Shown here: positions 8,877-17,027 of the stretch, one piece after another
Layout of the letters: the number at the start of each line of letters is the position of its first letter
Position numbering within the stretch: position 1 is the stretch's first letter
Source of the DNA: CAYRYU01 sp964428355
GTDB taxonomy: Bacteria > Muiribacteriota > Ozemobacteria > Ozemobacterales > Ozemobacteraceae
Assembly (NCBI GenBank): GCA_964428355.1
Contig: CAYRYU010000092.1
Coordinates: forward strand, 1-28,479
DNA: 28,479 bases
Reading direction: 5' to 3'
The notes under the pieces: model-generated
Database searches by the model: none
What the model saw: the letters and a program-made list of their open reading frames with translations, nothing else
What the model was told of the DNA's origin: nothing
Made by a program: the position numbers and the translations under genes

Positions 8877-10712
8877 TCAGGAAATGTCCGTTCTCCCCAT
8901 GACCACGATTCCGTTGGCGGGGATGTTGATCGTGATCGGACCTCCGTCCGAATGTGGTTCGTTTCCGAAATTTCCCACTCCATCCCCCCCGAACTCCTGC
9001 CCCTCGCTGTTGAAGATCTGTGTCCAGTGGCCGGTTTCCCCGTTCGTTTCGACCCGGGCGTCACGGATGTCGACCCCGGAGTGGTTGCCGGCGACAACGA
9101 GGACATCGGCCTCCCATTTCCTCTTGAAGGCGAACCAACCTTCTGCGGGCCTATGGAGCCACTCGAAGGAGTTCCCTGCCTTCATGAGGGGACGGAAACC
9201 CTTCTTGACCTCTATCAGACGCTGGAACATCCGTTTGAATGAAGGCCCCGGTTCGGTCTTTTCCAACGCCCAGTCCAGGATGTTCTCGAATCGGGCATCG
9301 TTGTAGGCTCCTTCCATGGCGAACTCGTCCCCCATGAAGAACATCGGGATTCCAGGCACGAAAAAACTCAGGGCGTACATCATCCTTGCCTTTTTCTGGG
9401 ACCACCTGTCCCCCCGCCAACCATGGAATTCGCTGACCGGGTAGAACTTTTCGGGGGCGTTGTTCCCATCCCACCAGCATTCGTCGTGGTTGTTGGCATA
9501 GATGATCCGGCTGTGCGGGGAAGGGTAGTTTCCCCCGTTGATGGCTTCGGCAAGGTCGCTCTCCCGGCCTTCGGCAAAAGGCCAAAGGACATTCTGCATC
9601 AGTCTATGAAAATTGTACCACCCCGAATCGAAGTTCCCGGTCCTGACCATCCAATCGGAATACGATCCCGTGAACTCGTCCCAGTGCTCGCAGATGAAGA
9701 TCTTTCGGGGAAAGGCCTGCTTCATTTTCCAGAGCATGTCCCGCAGGACTTCCCGGCCGGAGCTCTTTCCCGAGTCCGGTCTCTTGTTGACGATCTGCGA
9801 CGTGAAATCGAACCGCAGGCCGTCGAAGTGAAGCTCACCGAGGTAATAACTGCAGCTGTCCTCGATGTATTTCTGGACCTCGCCCTTCGCCCAATCGGGC
9901 GCCATCCCGAACGTCCCACCCGCCTGGTTGTAGGCTTCCTCACCGCTGAAATAGATGTTCTGGTCCAGGGAATCGTAGTTCCATAGCGGACCCGAATCCC
10001 CGACCGTCCCGAGGTGATTGAAGACCACATCCGCGATGACGGCGATCCCCCTCGAATGGGCTTCATTGATGAAATCCTTGAGGTCGTCGTATGAACTGCC
10101 GTCTCCGTTGACGGTGCCATATGAAGATTCGATTGCGAAGTAGCTTACGGGCGAGTAGCCAATATAGTTGTCACCATTGTATTCGTTCACCGGGAGAAGC
10201 TCGATCGCATTCACCCCCAGGGATTGGATGTAATCCAGCTTGTTCTTGAGCTGACGGAAATTACCTCTCCGCTTGTCGCTCCATTCGAACCGGAAGTTTT
10301 TCCCCGCCCTGTCGGTCCAGTCTCCATCGCCCCTTCCGACGTATGCCCCCTGGAAAACCTGGTAGATCACCATCTCGTCGAATGAGGGAGGAACGAAGCT
10401 CCCGTCGGTCCATGGGAATCTTCCGGTATCCTTGAAAATCGAGTATTCCTGGCTGTAATGCATTGCCCGCGCATAGGGGTCTATCCGGAATCTCGTCTCC
10501 CCCGATTGGAAGGTGATCTTGAACCAGTATCCATCGCCGTCCTTCAAGGGAAATTCCGTTCCCGGGGCAAGTTCCCAATATCCCGGCATCTGGGCGCCCT
10601 TGAAGGAAACCGTCGTCCTGACCAGATCGATCGGCGGGGAAAAGGAGGTCTTGTCACCCTTGACCAGTTCAACCTTCCGGGCGTTCGGAGCCCAAACGGT
10701 CAGCTTTTCCAT
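8877..10712 (-). CDS. Cytoplasmic GH13 enzyme, glycogen branching enzyme-like
   Basis: The product is 611 residues. The start at 10712 has AAAGGAG eight bases upstream; the frame is open 27 codons further but lacks a ribosome site there. No signal peptide is present. Residues 1 to about 100 form an E-set/CBM48-like sandwich beginning LTVWAPNARKVELV. The GH13 barrel follows, with region I IADVVFNH, region II LRFDF (nucleophile Asp302), region III ICEHWDE (acid Glu342) and region IV NNHDE (His409-Asp410). The arrangement resembles GlgB branching enzymes and maltooligosyltrehalose trehalohydrolases. The EHWDE sequence differs from the usual EEST of GlgB, so the exact reaction is open. It acts on intracellular alpha-glucan. 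It lies 47 bases downstream of an ankyrin gene on the same strand, mirroring the GH13-ankyrin pair at 2653-7795. Confidence 0.85.
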   Translation of the reverse strand: MEKLTVWAPNARKVELVKGDKTSFSPPIDLVRTTVSFKGAQMPGYWELAPGTEFPLKDGDGYWFKITFQSGETRFRIDPYARAMHYSQEYSIFKDTGRFPWTDGSFVPPSFDEMVIYQVFQGAYVGRGDGDWTDRAGKNFRFEWSDKRRGNFRQLKNKLDYIQSLGVNAIELLPVNEYNGDNYIGYSPVSYFAIESSYGTVNGDGSSYDDLKDFINEAHSRGIAVIADVVFNHLGTVGDSGPLWNYDSLDQNIYFSGEEAYNQAGGTFGMAPDWAKGEVQKYIEDSCSYYLGELHFDGLRFDFTSQIVNKRPDSGKSSGREVLRDMLWKMKQAFPRKIFICEHWDEFTGSYSDWMVRTGNFDSGWYNFHRLMQNVLWPFAEGRESDLAEAINGGNYPSPHSRIIYANNHDECWWDGNNAPEKFYPVSEFHGWRGDRWSQKKARMMYALSFFVPGIPMFFMGDEFAMEGAYNDARFENILDWALEKTEPGPSFKRMFQRLIEVKKGFRPLMKAGNSFEWLHRPAEGWFAFKRKWEADVLVVAGNHSGVDIRDARVETNGETGHWTQIFNSEGQEFGGDGVGNFGNEPHSDGGPITINIPANGIVVMGRTDIS

Positions 10713-10759
10713 GAAATATCTCCTTTGAATTTTTGAATTGATGCCATGAGCCACCCGGT

Positions 10760-12883
10760 TCAGGTTGGAGCCACCCCGAAAACCCTGTTCCAATCAGGTT
10801 CGAGCCCGGAGCTTTTCCTGTTGTAGTAGTATTGGCCCCAATAATCCCTGACCCCTCGGCCATTTTCATCCCTGTGATGCGGGTCTGCTCCCATTTCCAG
10901 GAGCTTCATGACGAGGTCGCGGTCGCTGTAGGCCGAGGCTAGAAGAAGGGGGGTGCATTCTTCGGAAACCAGCCATTCCCTGTCTTCTCCAAAAACCTTC
11001 GGGGAAATCTGGATCTGGCAACGGAATTTGAACTGGACGGGGACTCCAGGCCGCAACAGGATGCGGGCAATCTCCACCTTGCCGCTCCTGATAGCCTGCT
11101 CGAACCCAACCCCAATAGCGGGGCTCCCGGGAACCCGCGCTACTAGGTATTCCACGAGCCGCCCGTGACCTGAAGAAGCGGCTTCAAGGATCGCAGACGA
11201 CAGGAGGTTGCCGGCCGAATCGCAAACATCGATCTTGAGCCCCTTTTTCTCGAGCCATTTCACGAGGTCTTCATGCCCTTCGTGAGCCGCGATCCCGAGC
11301 CCGTTTTGCGAACAACCCGTCAGTCCCCTCCAGTCGACTCCCTTGCCCACCAAAAGCTCCACGATGTTCGAAGCCCCTCCGCGACAAGCCCAATGGAAGG
11401 GTGTCTCCCGATTGTCATCCCGGATATCCGGGACCCGACAGCCTTCGAGCAACCGGGTAACAACATCGGCATGTCCGGCCAGCGCGGCCACGTGCAGGCA
11501 GGTTGCTCCCCATTCATCGGTTAGGCCCGGGTCAGCCCCATTCTTGAAAAGCCGCTCCAGGATGTCGAGATTCCCGATTGCCGCCGCACCATGAAGGGGT
11601 GTCGTCGAATCCCGGGAGTAGTCATAACCATGAGAGCGGACATTGGCCAGAGAGAAATCGCCTGTCCGGATCGATTCCTGCGCTTCCAGGGTGGCCTCTT
11701 CTTCGCCACTGGGAGAGAAGAACGCGCCGCAAGAGAAAGGTCCCTTGCGGTTCGGATCCATTCCTGCTTTCAGCAGGGCATCGACGAAGGGAAGGTCGTT
11801 TGCCTGGATTGCACGCAATAGATACTCCTGAGGGATCGTGAACCCCGCCTTTTTGAACATGGCAAACCCCTCGCGGCTACGTTTTTCGAACAGGTGATAT
11901 GGAAGCCCGGGGGAAGGGACCGCCTTCTTCTTGAGCAGCAACGAAACGGTTTCTTCCTGGCTTCCCTCGAGGAAACACCTGTCGAGAGGGGTGAGGCCGG
12001 CTTCATTCTTGATATTCAGCGAAACCCCCTTTTCCAGAAGTGCCTCCACCATCCGGATTTGTCCGCTGACTGCCGCGACATGGAGGGGGGTATCCCCTCC
12101 CGGCAGGCGAGAGGTCAATGAGGCCCCATACTTCAAAAGCAACTCCACAGCTTCGGTCTGTCCAAACCTTGCTGCCGTATGGATCGGGGTCTCCATGTTT
12201 TCCCCCCGGGTGTTCACTGAAACCTTCTTCCCGAGAAGAGCTTCGAGAATCCTCAACCGCCCGTACCGTACCGCCGTGTGGATCGGCTTGTTCCCCTCGA
12301 GGTTTTTCGGGTCGAGCTCCTGGCCCGCTTCGATCAGGGAAAGCGCAGTTTCCTCATCACCCCGGATTATTGCTGAATCCAGGAACCCCGGACCTGGGGT
12401 CTCTTCCTTCGGCGGGCATCCCTTGGGCGGGGGAAGCTGCCCGGAATATCCGAGAGTTTTGAGGATCCTTGTCAGATGCCCCTGAGCCCGCTGGTTCTTG
12501 CGGGAATACAGTGCCAGAAGAGGTTTGATTGCGGAGGGACCGATCCTGACAAGCAGCTCCGGGGCTTTCGAATCCATGGGTTCCTCAAGAAGCGATGCCA
12601 GCGCGGGAACCGCCCGGGGACCAGCCTTGACCACCAAATCCTCGAGCCAGGGGAAGTTCTTCGCTCCGAACACAAGTATTTCGACCGCCTGCGGAGTCCC
12701 GATGCTCAGGAGCATTTCCCCTGCTTCAGCCGATCGGGGGCACCCTGGCGAGAAAAGCACCTTGCGCAGGCCTTCCAAGCTCCGGGTCTCGAAGACACTT
12801 GCAACCTCCGAATCAGGGATTCCTTTGGATGGCCCTCCCACAATGTTCCCGAGAAATTCTTTCAGGTCGACCAGAATTCCCAT
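10760..12883 (-). CDS. Large ankyrin-repeat protein
   Basis: The product is 707 residues. The ATG is preceded by GAGGGGG. Residues about 1-130 are helical, HEAT-like or capping (ALASLLEEPMDSKAPELLVR). At least ten ankyrin repeats follow from about 140 to 690 with the TPLHxAA signature, for example GDTPLHVAAVSGQIR, TTPLHGAAAIGNLD and ATCLHVAALAGHAD. A degenerate insert separates two blocks at about residues 330-430. No signal peptide, membrane segment or catalytic domain is visible, so it should be a cytoplasmic protein-binding scaffold. It sits 23 bases after the TPR gene and 47 before the GH13 gene, and is almost certainly cotranscribed with both. The partner is unknown; the GH13 enzyme is the obvious candidate. 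Confidence 0.88.
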   Translation of the reverse strand: MGILVDLKEFLGNIVGGPSKGIPDSEVASVFETRSLEGLRKVLFSPGCPRSAEAGEMLLSIGTPQAVEILVFGAKNFPWLEDLVVKAGPRAVPALASLLEEPMDSKAPELLVRIGPSAIKPLLALYSRKNQRAQGHLTRILKTLGYSGQLPPPKGCPPKEETPGPGFLDSAIIRGDEETALSLIEAGQELDPKNLEGNKPIHTAVRYGRLRILEALLGKKVSVNTRGENMETPIHTAARFGQTEAVELLLKYGASLTSRLPGGDTPLHVAAVSGQIRMVEALLEKGVSLNIKNEAGLTPLDRCFLEGSQEETVSLLLKKKAVPSPGLPYHLFEKRSREGFAMFKKAGFTIPQEYLLRAIQANDLPFVDALLKAGMDPNRKGPFSCGAFFSPSGEEEATLEAQESIRTGDFSLANVRSHGYDYSRDSTTPLHGAAAIGNLDILERLFKNGADPGLTDEWGATCLHVAALAGHADVVTRLLEGCRVPDIRDDNRETPFHWACRGGASNIVELLVGKGVDWRGLTGCSQNGLGIAAHEGHEDLVKWLEKKGLKIDVCDSAGNLLSSAILEAASSGHGRLVEYLVARVPGSPAIGVGFEQAIRSGKVEIARILLRPGVPVQFKFRCQIQISPKVFGEDREWLVSEECTPLLLASAYSDRDLVMKLLEMGADPHHRDENGRGVRDYWGQYYYNRKSSGLEPDWNRVFGVAPT

Positions 12884-12906
12884 TTCCCCCCTCCAAAATT
12901 CTCAGG

Positions 12907-13821
12907 TCACTTCTCTTCCAGGGTTTTCATTGCCGCCAGGCATTTTTTGGTGGTCTGGTGATCCAGACCGAGACTGTTCGAAGCAAGATCAACCGCCTTC
13001 TGCAGCAGGTCCTGGGCCTGGACCCTTTCACCCTGTTCAAGGTTGACCTCCCCCAAAGTTTTCAGGATCTCGACCTGAAGCTCGATTATTGCCCTGGGCG
13101 CGGATCCCTCCCCTGCGGCTCCCGCAGGCGAGTGTTTCGGGAACCCGACCAGGGAAAGCGCTTTTTCGAGGGAATCCTTCGCTTCCTGAAGGTTTCCCGC
13201 CTTTTTCTGCGCCTTTCCAAGGCCTTCGTATGCTCCCGCGACATACTTCCCGGGGGTATTCGGGTGCATGAGGATAATCCTCAGGGCTTCCTTGCGACAT
13301 TGGATCTCCTTTTTGAAATCCCCCAATTCGGAATGAATGTTCGCAACGTTCATCAACCGACTGGCGACATAGACCGCATCGGGACCGAGTTCCCCAACGG
13401 CAAGCCGGAGGGCGGCTTCATAATGTCGGAGGGCAGTCGGATAATCCTTCCGGCCCATTGCTGCAAATCCGAGATTGCTGATGCATGTGGTTACGAGTGG
13501 AACCTTCGGGAACTTGCCCTTTTCCGCGATCTCCAATCCTTTCCGGGAAAACTCCTCAGCCTTTCCCCACTCTTCCATGCAGGCGCTCTGAAATCCTATG
13601 TTTCCATAAATCTCAGCCACTTTTTCGCTCTCCGGACCTTCCAGCGTTTTGGCCATTTCGAGAGCTTCCAAAAGTCGTTCCAGGGAGCGGGCGTGGTCAC
13701 CTTTCTTGAAGAGTTCATCGCCCTCCTTTTCCAACATTGAGAGCTTTTTCCGACGTTCTTCCAGCCCGTGAAAGTAACCAAGGAGAATCGCGACAACGAG
13801 AAAAACGATCAACTTCCGCAT
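12907..13821 (-). CDS. Membrane-anchored TPR-repeat protein
   Basis: The product is 304 residues. An N-terminal hydrophobic segment (LIVFLVVAILLGYF, residues 4-17) has no clear cleavage site and probably acts as an anchor. Tetratricopeptide repeats of the kinesin-light-chain type with paired helices follow (for example ALRHYEAALRLAVGELGPDAVYV and the ADVASNSLGLDHQTT-like end). Between two repeats, at about residue 225-242, the chain carries a stretch starting GFPKHSP that is encoded by a copy of the dispersed palindromic element (13112-13146). The insert falls in an inter-helix loop, which such a fold would tolerate. The gene is the first of a tight three-gene set with the ankyrin and GH13 genes. 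It is probably a protein-interaction subunit facing the periplasm or the cytoplasmic membrane surface. Confidence 0.82.
   Translation of the reverse strand: MRKLIVFLVVAILLGYFHGLEERRKKLSMLEKEGDELFKKGDHARSLERLLEALEMAKTLEGPESEKVAEIYGNIGFQSACMEEWGKAEEFSRKGLEIAEKGKFPKVPLVTTCISNLGFAAMGRKDYPTALRHYEAALRLAVGELGPDAVYVASRLMNVANIHSELGDFKKEIQCRKEALRIILMHPNTPGKYVAGAYEGLGKAQKKAGNLQEAKDSLEKALSLVGFPKHSPAGAAGEGSAPRAIIELQVEILKTLGEVNLEQGERVQAQDLLQKAVDLASNSLGLDHQTTKKCLAAMKTLEEK
13112..13146 (+). repeat. Dispersed 35-base palindromic element, copy within the TPR gene
   Basis: The element begins with a perfect 7-base hairpin, CCTGCGG and CCGCAGG around a 3-base loop, followed by the core GCGAGTGTTTCGGGAACC shared with both copies in the Memo-like gene. 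It lies in the opposite orientation relative to those copies and in a different reading frame of its host gene, so the shared bases are not explained by a shared peptide motif. Confidence 0.82.
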
Positions 13822-13900
13822 TCACACTCTCCCAGAAAGCGAATGGTCATCAGAATCAGGGTGACCAGCCCCGCAACGATCCCTCTGCCCGAACACCTTT

Positions 13901-14890
13901 TCATTTACCCCTTTGATGAAATAGAGGGAACCGCTGTTGGCGGCTCGCGGGCGCAAGGATCTCTTCGATGCGCCCGGGAACACTCGAGAACGGAATTGCC
14001 CTGAGTTCCCGCCCCCACCAGAGATACCCGATTTCCCCAGCTCTTACCGTAACCGACTGGTTCTGATATGTCTGGTCCGCGGCAAGGGCCATCAGGGGCC
14101 TTTCCTCCCGCTCGGTCACTTCCACTCCGTTGCGAAACAGCAGACCATCCCGGATTTCCAGCCGGTCGCCGGAAAGTCCGAGAGCCCTCTCTGGAAATGA
14201 CCCCAGGAACAACATGAAGTCCCCGATGCCCAGGTCTCTTTGATAATCTGGATTGAAGCGCAGGACGTCCCCGATCTGGAACGTCGGGTGCCAGTAACTG
14301 TAATCTCCTGAAATCCTGATCTGGTAACGGGTTCCGGAAAGATCCTCAAGAAGCGGAAACCCGATGAAGAAGATCTGGAGATAAATCACCGCGGCAATCA
14401 CTCCGATCATGGGGAACCGACCCATGGATTTCCGGGTTTTCCCGAGTTTCTCGTTTCCCCGGGCGACTGCATCGGCGTGAACGGCAGCGAGGAATGATCC
14501 AAAAAAGAAGATTGGAAGCATGGCCCCCAGAACCGGCCCGACGATCACCCAGCCCAGCACGAGAAAAAAGATGATGGCTCCAAGGAAAATCTGGATCCCC
14601 CTGGTCTTGAACCCAAGGTAATAATGCCCCAGACCTGGGAGCAGCAGGGAAAGCCAAAGTTCAGGGTTGCGGGGGGTCCATGCTCCGGGGGAAGGGTCGA
14701 AAACCCACCCGATGAGGCGGACCTTGGCCAGCCATGCGAACATTGCTTCCCAGGGAGACCTGATGTCCCGTTCCTTGGCTCGGGGTGGGGCGATTGAAAC
14801 CAACCCTCTCCCGCATTCCGCACCACAACTTGGGCACCGGGCAGCAATACCCGGAATCTCCTTGCCACAAGTTGAGCACGTGTTCGACAT
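13901..14890 (-). CDS. Zinc-ribbon multipass membrane protein with a catalytically dead signal-peptidase-I-like domain
   Basis: The product is 329 residues. I place the start at 14890 (MSNTC), since the longer frame would run into the glucosaminidase gene. The N-terminus carries CSTCGK and CPSCGAEC zinc knuckles. Membrane helices follow, including a TM2-like turn reading PGLGHYYLG. The second half aligns with signal peptidase I (family S26): YWHPTFQIGD takes the place of the family's SMEPTxxxGD, and ERALGLSGDRLEIRDG that of KRVxGLPGDxIxIxDG. The catalytic Ser is therefore Tyr199 and the catalytic Lys is Glu234, and the GDNxxxSxDSR box is also absent. It cannot be an active Ser-Lys peptidase. 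It may bind signal peptides or preproteins, or act in another way. It lies between a glucosaminidase and a TPR gene. Confidence 0.78.
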   Translation of the reverse strand: MSNTCSTCGKEIPGIAARCPSCGAECGRGLVSIAPPRAKERDIRSPWEAMFAWLAKVRLIGWVFDPSPGAWTPRNPELWLSLLLPGLGHYYLGFKTRGIQIFLGAIIFFLVLGWVIVGPVLGAMLPIFFFGSFLAAVHADAVARGNEKLGKTRKSMGRFPMIGVIAAVIYLQIFFIGFPLLEDLSGTRYQIRISGDYSYWHPTFQIGDVLRFNPDYQRDLGIGDFMLFLGSFPERALGLSGDRLEIRDGLLFRNGVEVTEREERPLMALAADQTYQNQSVTVRAGEIGYLWWGRELRAIPFSSVPGRIEEILAPASRQQRFPLFHQRGK

Positions 14891-14994
14891 GGTCCTTCCA
14901 CTCCGAGCGAGGACTTTCCAGGATCGGATCGCCCTCAAAATATGTTGGTTGCTTCTTTCGCGAACGAAATCCTTTGTGGGCGCAAGATCAAAGG

Positions 14995-15912
14995 TCAGTC
15001 CAGCTTGTCCCATTGGTAAAGATCATACTGTTTCATCCGCTTGATCAGCACGGATGCATAATTTGGCGCGGTGGCATATCCCGCTTTCTGCAACTCGCGG
15101 GCAAACTGGTCCGGATCGTCCTTGTTCTCGAGACATTTGGCATATCGCTTCTGCTCGAGAAACTTCCCGTGGTCTTCGACGCTCTCAGTCCAGGTATTGT
15201 ATTTGCGGAACTTGTCGTTTATAACCACCCACTTTCCGTTGATATACTCCTTTGTGGGAACCAGAATCGAACCGGCCGGGCCGGTTCCCTTGATTCCGAA
15301 CAGGTTGCGGGCATTCCCGATCGAAGAGGCACCAAACCCGGTCTCGACGCACGCCTGGGCAAGGGTCACGGACGCGGGAACTCCGGTTTTCCTGAAAACA
15401 TCCCGCGCCACCGGCCCAAGGAGCTGGAAGAACTTTTCTGGGGAAAGCGCCCCTCCCTTCCAGGTTTCCAAGGTCAACCCCGGAGTCCCTGACGCGGGCT
15501 TCTTGCCCGAAGCCGACGGCGTGGAAGAGGCCGTGGCATGGGAAGCAGGAATTGCCGGCGACGTTGCCACGTGGGGTGTGGTGTTGCTCGCGGCCCCACT
15601 TCCCGGAAGGGTTCCCGGAGGAACGATGACTGGAGCCGCTGACGGCGGGAAACCAAAATGGGAAAGGATGATCATTATGAGATCGACGAAATTCAACGGG
15701 GCGTTCGGACTCGATATGTCCTGCCCCGAAAAAGGGGAGGAACCAGGATTGAGATTATCGGTGGAACTGGATGTGACCGGGGTTACAACCGACATCGGAT
15801 CCTTTTCCGTTTGGTCGAGGAAATCGTCGAGATCCTGGCTGAAACCGGTTCCAAAGAAAACAAGAATGCAGAAGACAGTGAAACATGTTACAGCCCGAAA
15901 ATGGCATGCCAT
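14995..15912 (-). CDS. Exported GH73 N-acetylglucosaminidase (peptidoglycan hydrolase)
   Basis: The product is 305 residues. The ATG at 15912 follows GGAGGA. The N-terminus is a signal peptide (CFTVFCILVFFGTGFSQ). A long low-complexity linker rich in Ser, Pro, Ala and Thr spans about residues 30-145. The C-terminal domain is the FlgJ/LytD-type glucosaminidase fold: SVTLAQACVETGFGAS with the catalytic Glu190, NLFGIKG, then FRKYNTWTESVEDHGKFL and a closing YATAPNYA block. It should cleave beta-1,4 bonds after GlcNAc in peptidoglycan, in the periplasm. It is the first gene of the leftward run, 104 bases from the S26-like gene. Flagellar genes are not seen nearby, so a general cell-wall role is more likely than flagellar assembly. 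Confidence 0.9.
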   Translation of the reverse strand: MACHFRAVTCFTVFCILVFFGTGFSQDLDDFLDQTEKDPMSVVTPVTSSSTDNLNPGSSPFSGQDISSPNAPLNFVDLIMIILSHFGFPPSAAPVIVPPGTLPGSGAASNTTPHVATSPAIPASHATASSTPSASGKKPASGTPGLTLETWKGGALSPEKFFQLLGPVARDVFRKTGVPASVTLAQACVETGFGASSIGNARNLFGIKGTGPAGSILVPTKEYINGKWVVINDKFRKYNTWTESVEDHGKFLEQKRYAKCLENKDDPDQFARELQKAGYATAPNYASVLIKRMKQYDLYQWDKLD

Positions 15913-16221
15913 GACATTCCTCCGGGAAGAAATTTCGCTGCTGGAGGCCTCTGGATATCTCCCGAATCATGAGGTTCCTGATTCAATTTACGCGTTTCGG
16001 GGACAGACATGCAACAACTGAATCCTGGGAAAGGGGCTGACGGAAATTCGGATGGGCAAGCCAAATCCCCTCCCAACTTTTCTTCTCGGATAATCTCTTA
16101 GGGTTGGACTCAGGGAAGGTAAACGCGGGGAAAAAAAATAATCCGAAAATCTGCCACGAAATGGGAAATATCCCCGTAATCGGTTTGTAAGTCGAGAATG
16201 CGAAACAACGAGGAGGGAAAA
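15913..16221. other. Divergent intergenic region, promoters presumably for both flanking genes
   Basis: These 309 bases separate two outward-facing genes and are more AT-rich than their surroundings, with an A-tract at 16132-16139. No open frame with gene-like composition is visible. Candidate hexamers exist (for example GATAAT within 16086-16096 on the plus strand) but no convincing paired -35 box could be matched. Both genes' ribosome sites lie at its ends. Confidence 0.5.
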
Positions 16222-16896
16222 ATGAAGAAGATCGCGATGTTCATCCTGATGGTGACCGTGGCCGGTTTCTCTTTCGCCCAGGAAGGAAACCACCCCATCG
16301 ACGCCCAGGTTCAGAAGCTCATTGAGGCAGCAAACGGGACCGAAGACCAGGTTAAAGCTTTCGCACAGGGGATCGAACTTTGGAACCAGGAACTGACCCG
16401 GGTGTATACGAAACTCCTCTCCTCAATCGAAAAGGACCGGCGGGCGACCGAGCTCATGGTTGCTTCCCAAAAGGCCTGGATCGCACTCCGGGATGCCGAC
16501 ACCCTTTTCCTGGAACAGGTTTTCGCCCAGCAGGGGGCCTCCATGGACCGGGCGATGAGGATGCACGACAAGATGAGCATCGTTCGCGCCCGTGCCCTTG
16601 AACTCGGGAACCGGTTGATCCTGGTTAACGAGAAACCCGCTGAAACAGAGCACTCCACCCGACAGGAAGCCGACCAGGGTCCTTCCCGCCTCCGGGGCAC
16701 CGTAAAGTACTACAACGAAACCAGGGGGTCGGGATTCATCGACCTCGAGAATGGTGGGGAAACACTTTTCGTTTACTGGCAGTCAATTGATATGGAAGGC
16801 TACAAGTGCCTTGCCGCCGGCGAGAAGGTCGAACTCACCATCGGAAAAGGCCAATTCCACGCACGGGAAGCCCTTCACGTGGTCCCCGTAAGATAA
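16222..16896 (+). CDS. Exported LprI/DUF1311-like domain fused to a cold-shock domain
   Basis: The product is 224 residues from ATG 16222, which follows GAGGAGGG; an in-frame ATG at 16198 lies ahead of that site and is unlikely. A signal peptide (MKKIAMFILMVTVAGFSFA) gives an exported N-terminus. Residues about 25-135 match the lysozyme-inhibitor LprI/DUF1311 pattern (WNQELTRVYTKLL, then ASQKAWIALRDADTLFLEQ), though the usual cysteines are missing. Residues about 157-223 are a cold-shock domain: GTVKYYNETRGSGFIDL with RNP1 and LFVYWQSI in place of RNP2 LFVHFSAI. Cold-shock domains bind single-stranded nucleic acid in the cytoplasm, so a secreted copy is unexpected. The first RNP1 Phe is Ser, so ligand binding may differ. 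The gene stands alone and ends just before a strong bidirectional terminator. Confidence 0.82.
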   Translation: MKKIAMFILMVTVAGFSFAQEGNHPIDAQVQKLIEAANGTEDQVKAFAQGIELWNQELTRVYTKLLSSIEKDRRATELMVASQKAWIALRDADTLFLEQVFAQQGASMDRAMRMHDKMSIVRARALELGNRLILVNEKPAETEHSTRQEADQGPSRLRGTVKYYNETRGSGFIDLENGGETLFVYWQSIDMEGYKCLAAGEKVELTIGKGQFHAREALHVVPVR

Positions 16897-16956
16897 AAAG
16901 AAAACCGGCCACCGAAGGGACTCCCGGTTCCGATCGATTTTCCAGACCCAATGACC

Positions 16957-16991
16957 AGACTCGGAAGAAAGAAACCGTTTCTTCCGAGTCT
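16957..16991. terminator. Bidirectional hairpin terminator between convergent genes
   Basis: A perfect 14-base inverted repeat (AGACTCGGAAGAAA and its complement TTTCTTCCGAGTCT) surrounds a 7-base loop. It lies 60 bases after the cold-shock fusion stop and 36 bases after the histidine-kinase stop. The outer flanks are only weakly T-rich, so termination efficiency is uncertain, but position and symmetry fit a shared terminator. Confidence 0.75.
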
Positions 16992-17027
16992 ATTGTTTCC
17001 GGGGAACATCAGGGGGCTGGGAAAACC

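Noticed and set aside
8851..8880. GC-rich repeat just after the GH13 stop, considered as a terminator
   Set aside because: The stem is bulged (CCGGCC with GGCCCGG) and no T-run follows on the minus strand.
7458..9242. Forward open frame of 594 codons
   Set aside because: It crosses the end of the HEAT/ankyrin gene and two well-supported minus-strand genes and resembles no protein family. High GC content removes stops from shadow frames.
12799..13740. Forward open frame of 313 codons
   Set aside because: It is opposite the TPR gene, whose repeats and membrane anchor are clear on the minus strand.
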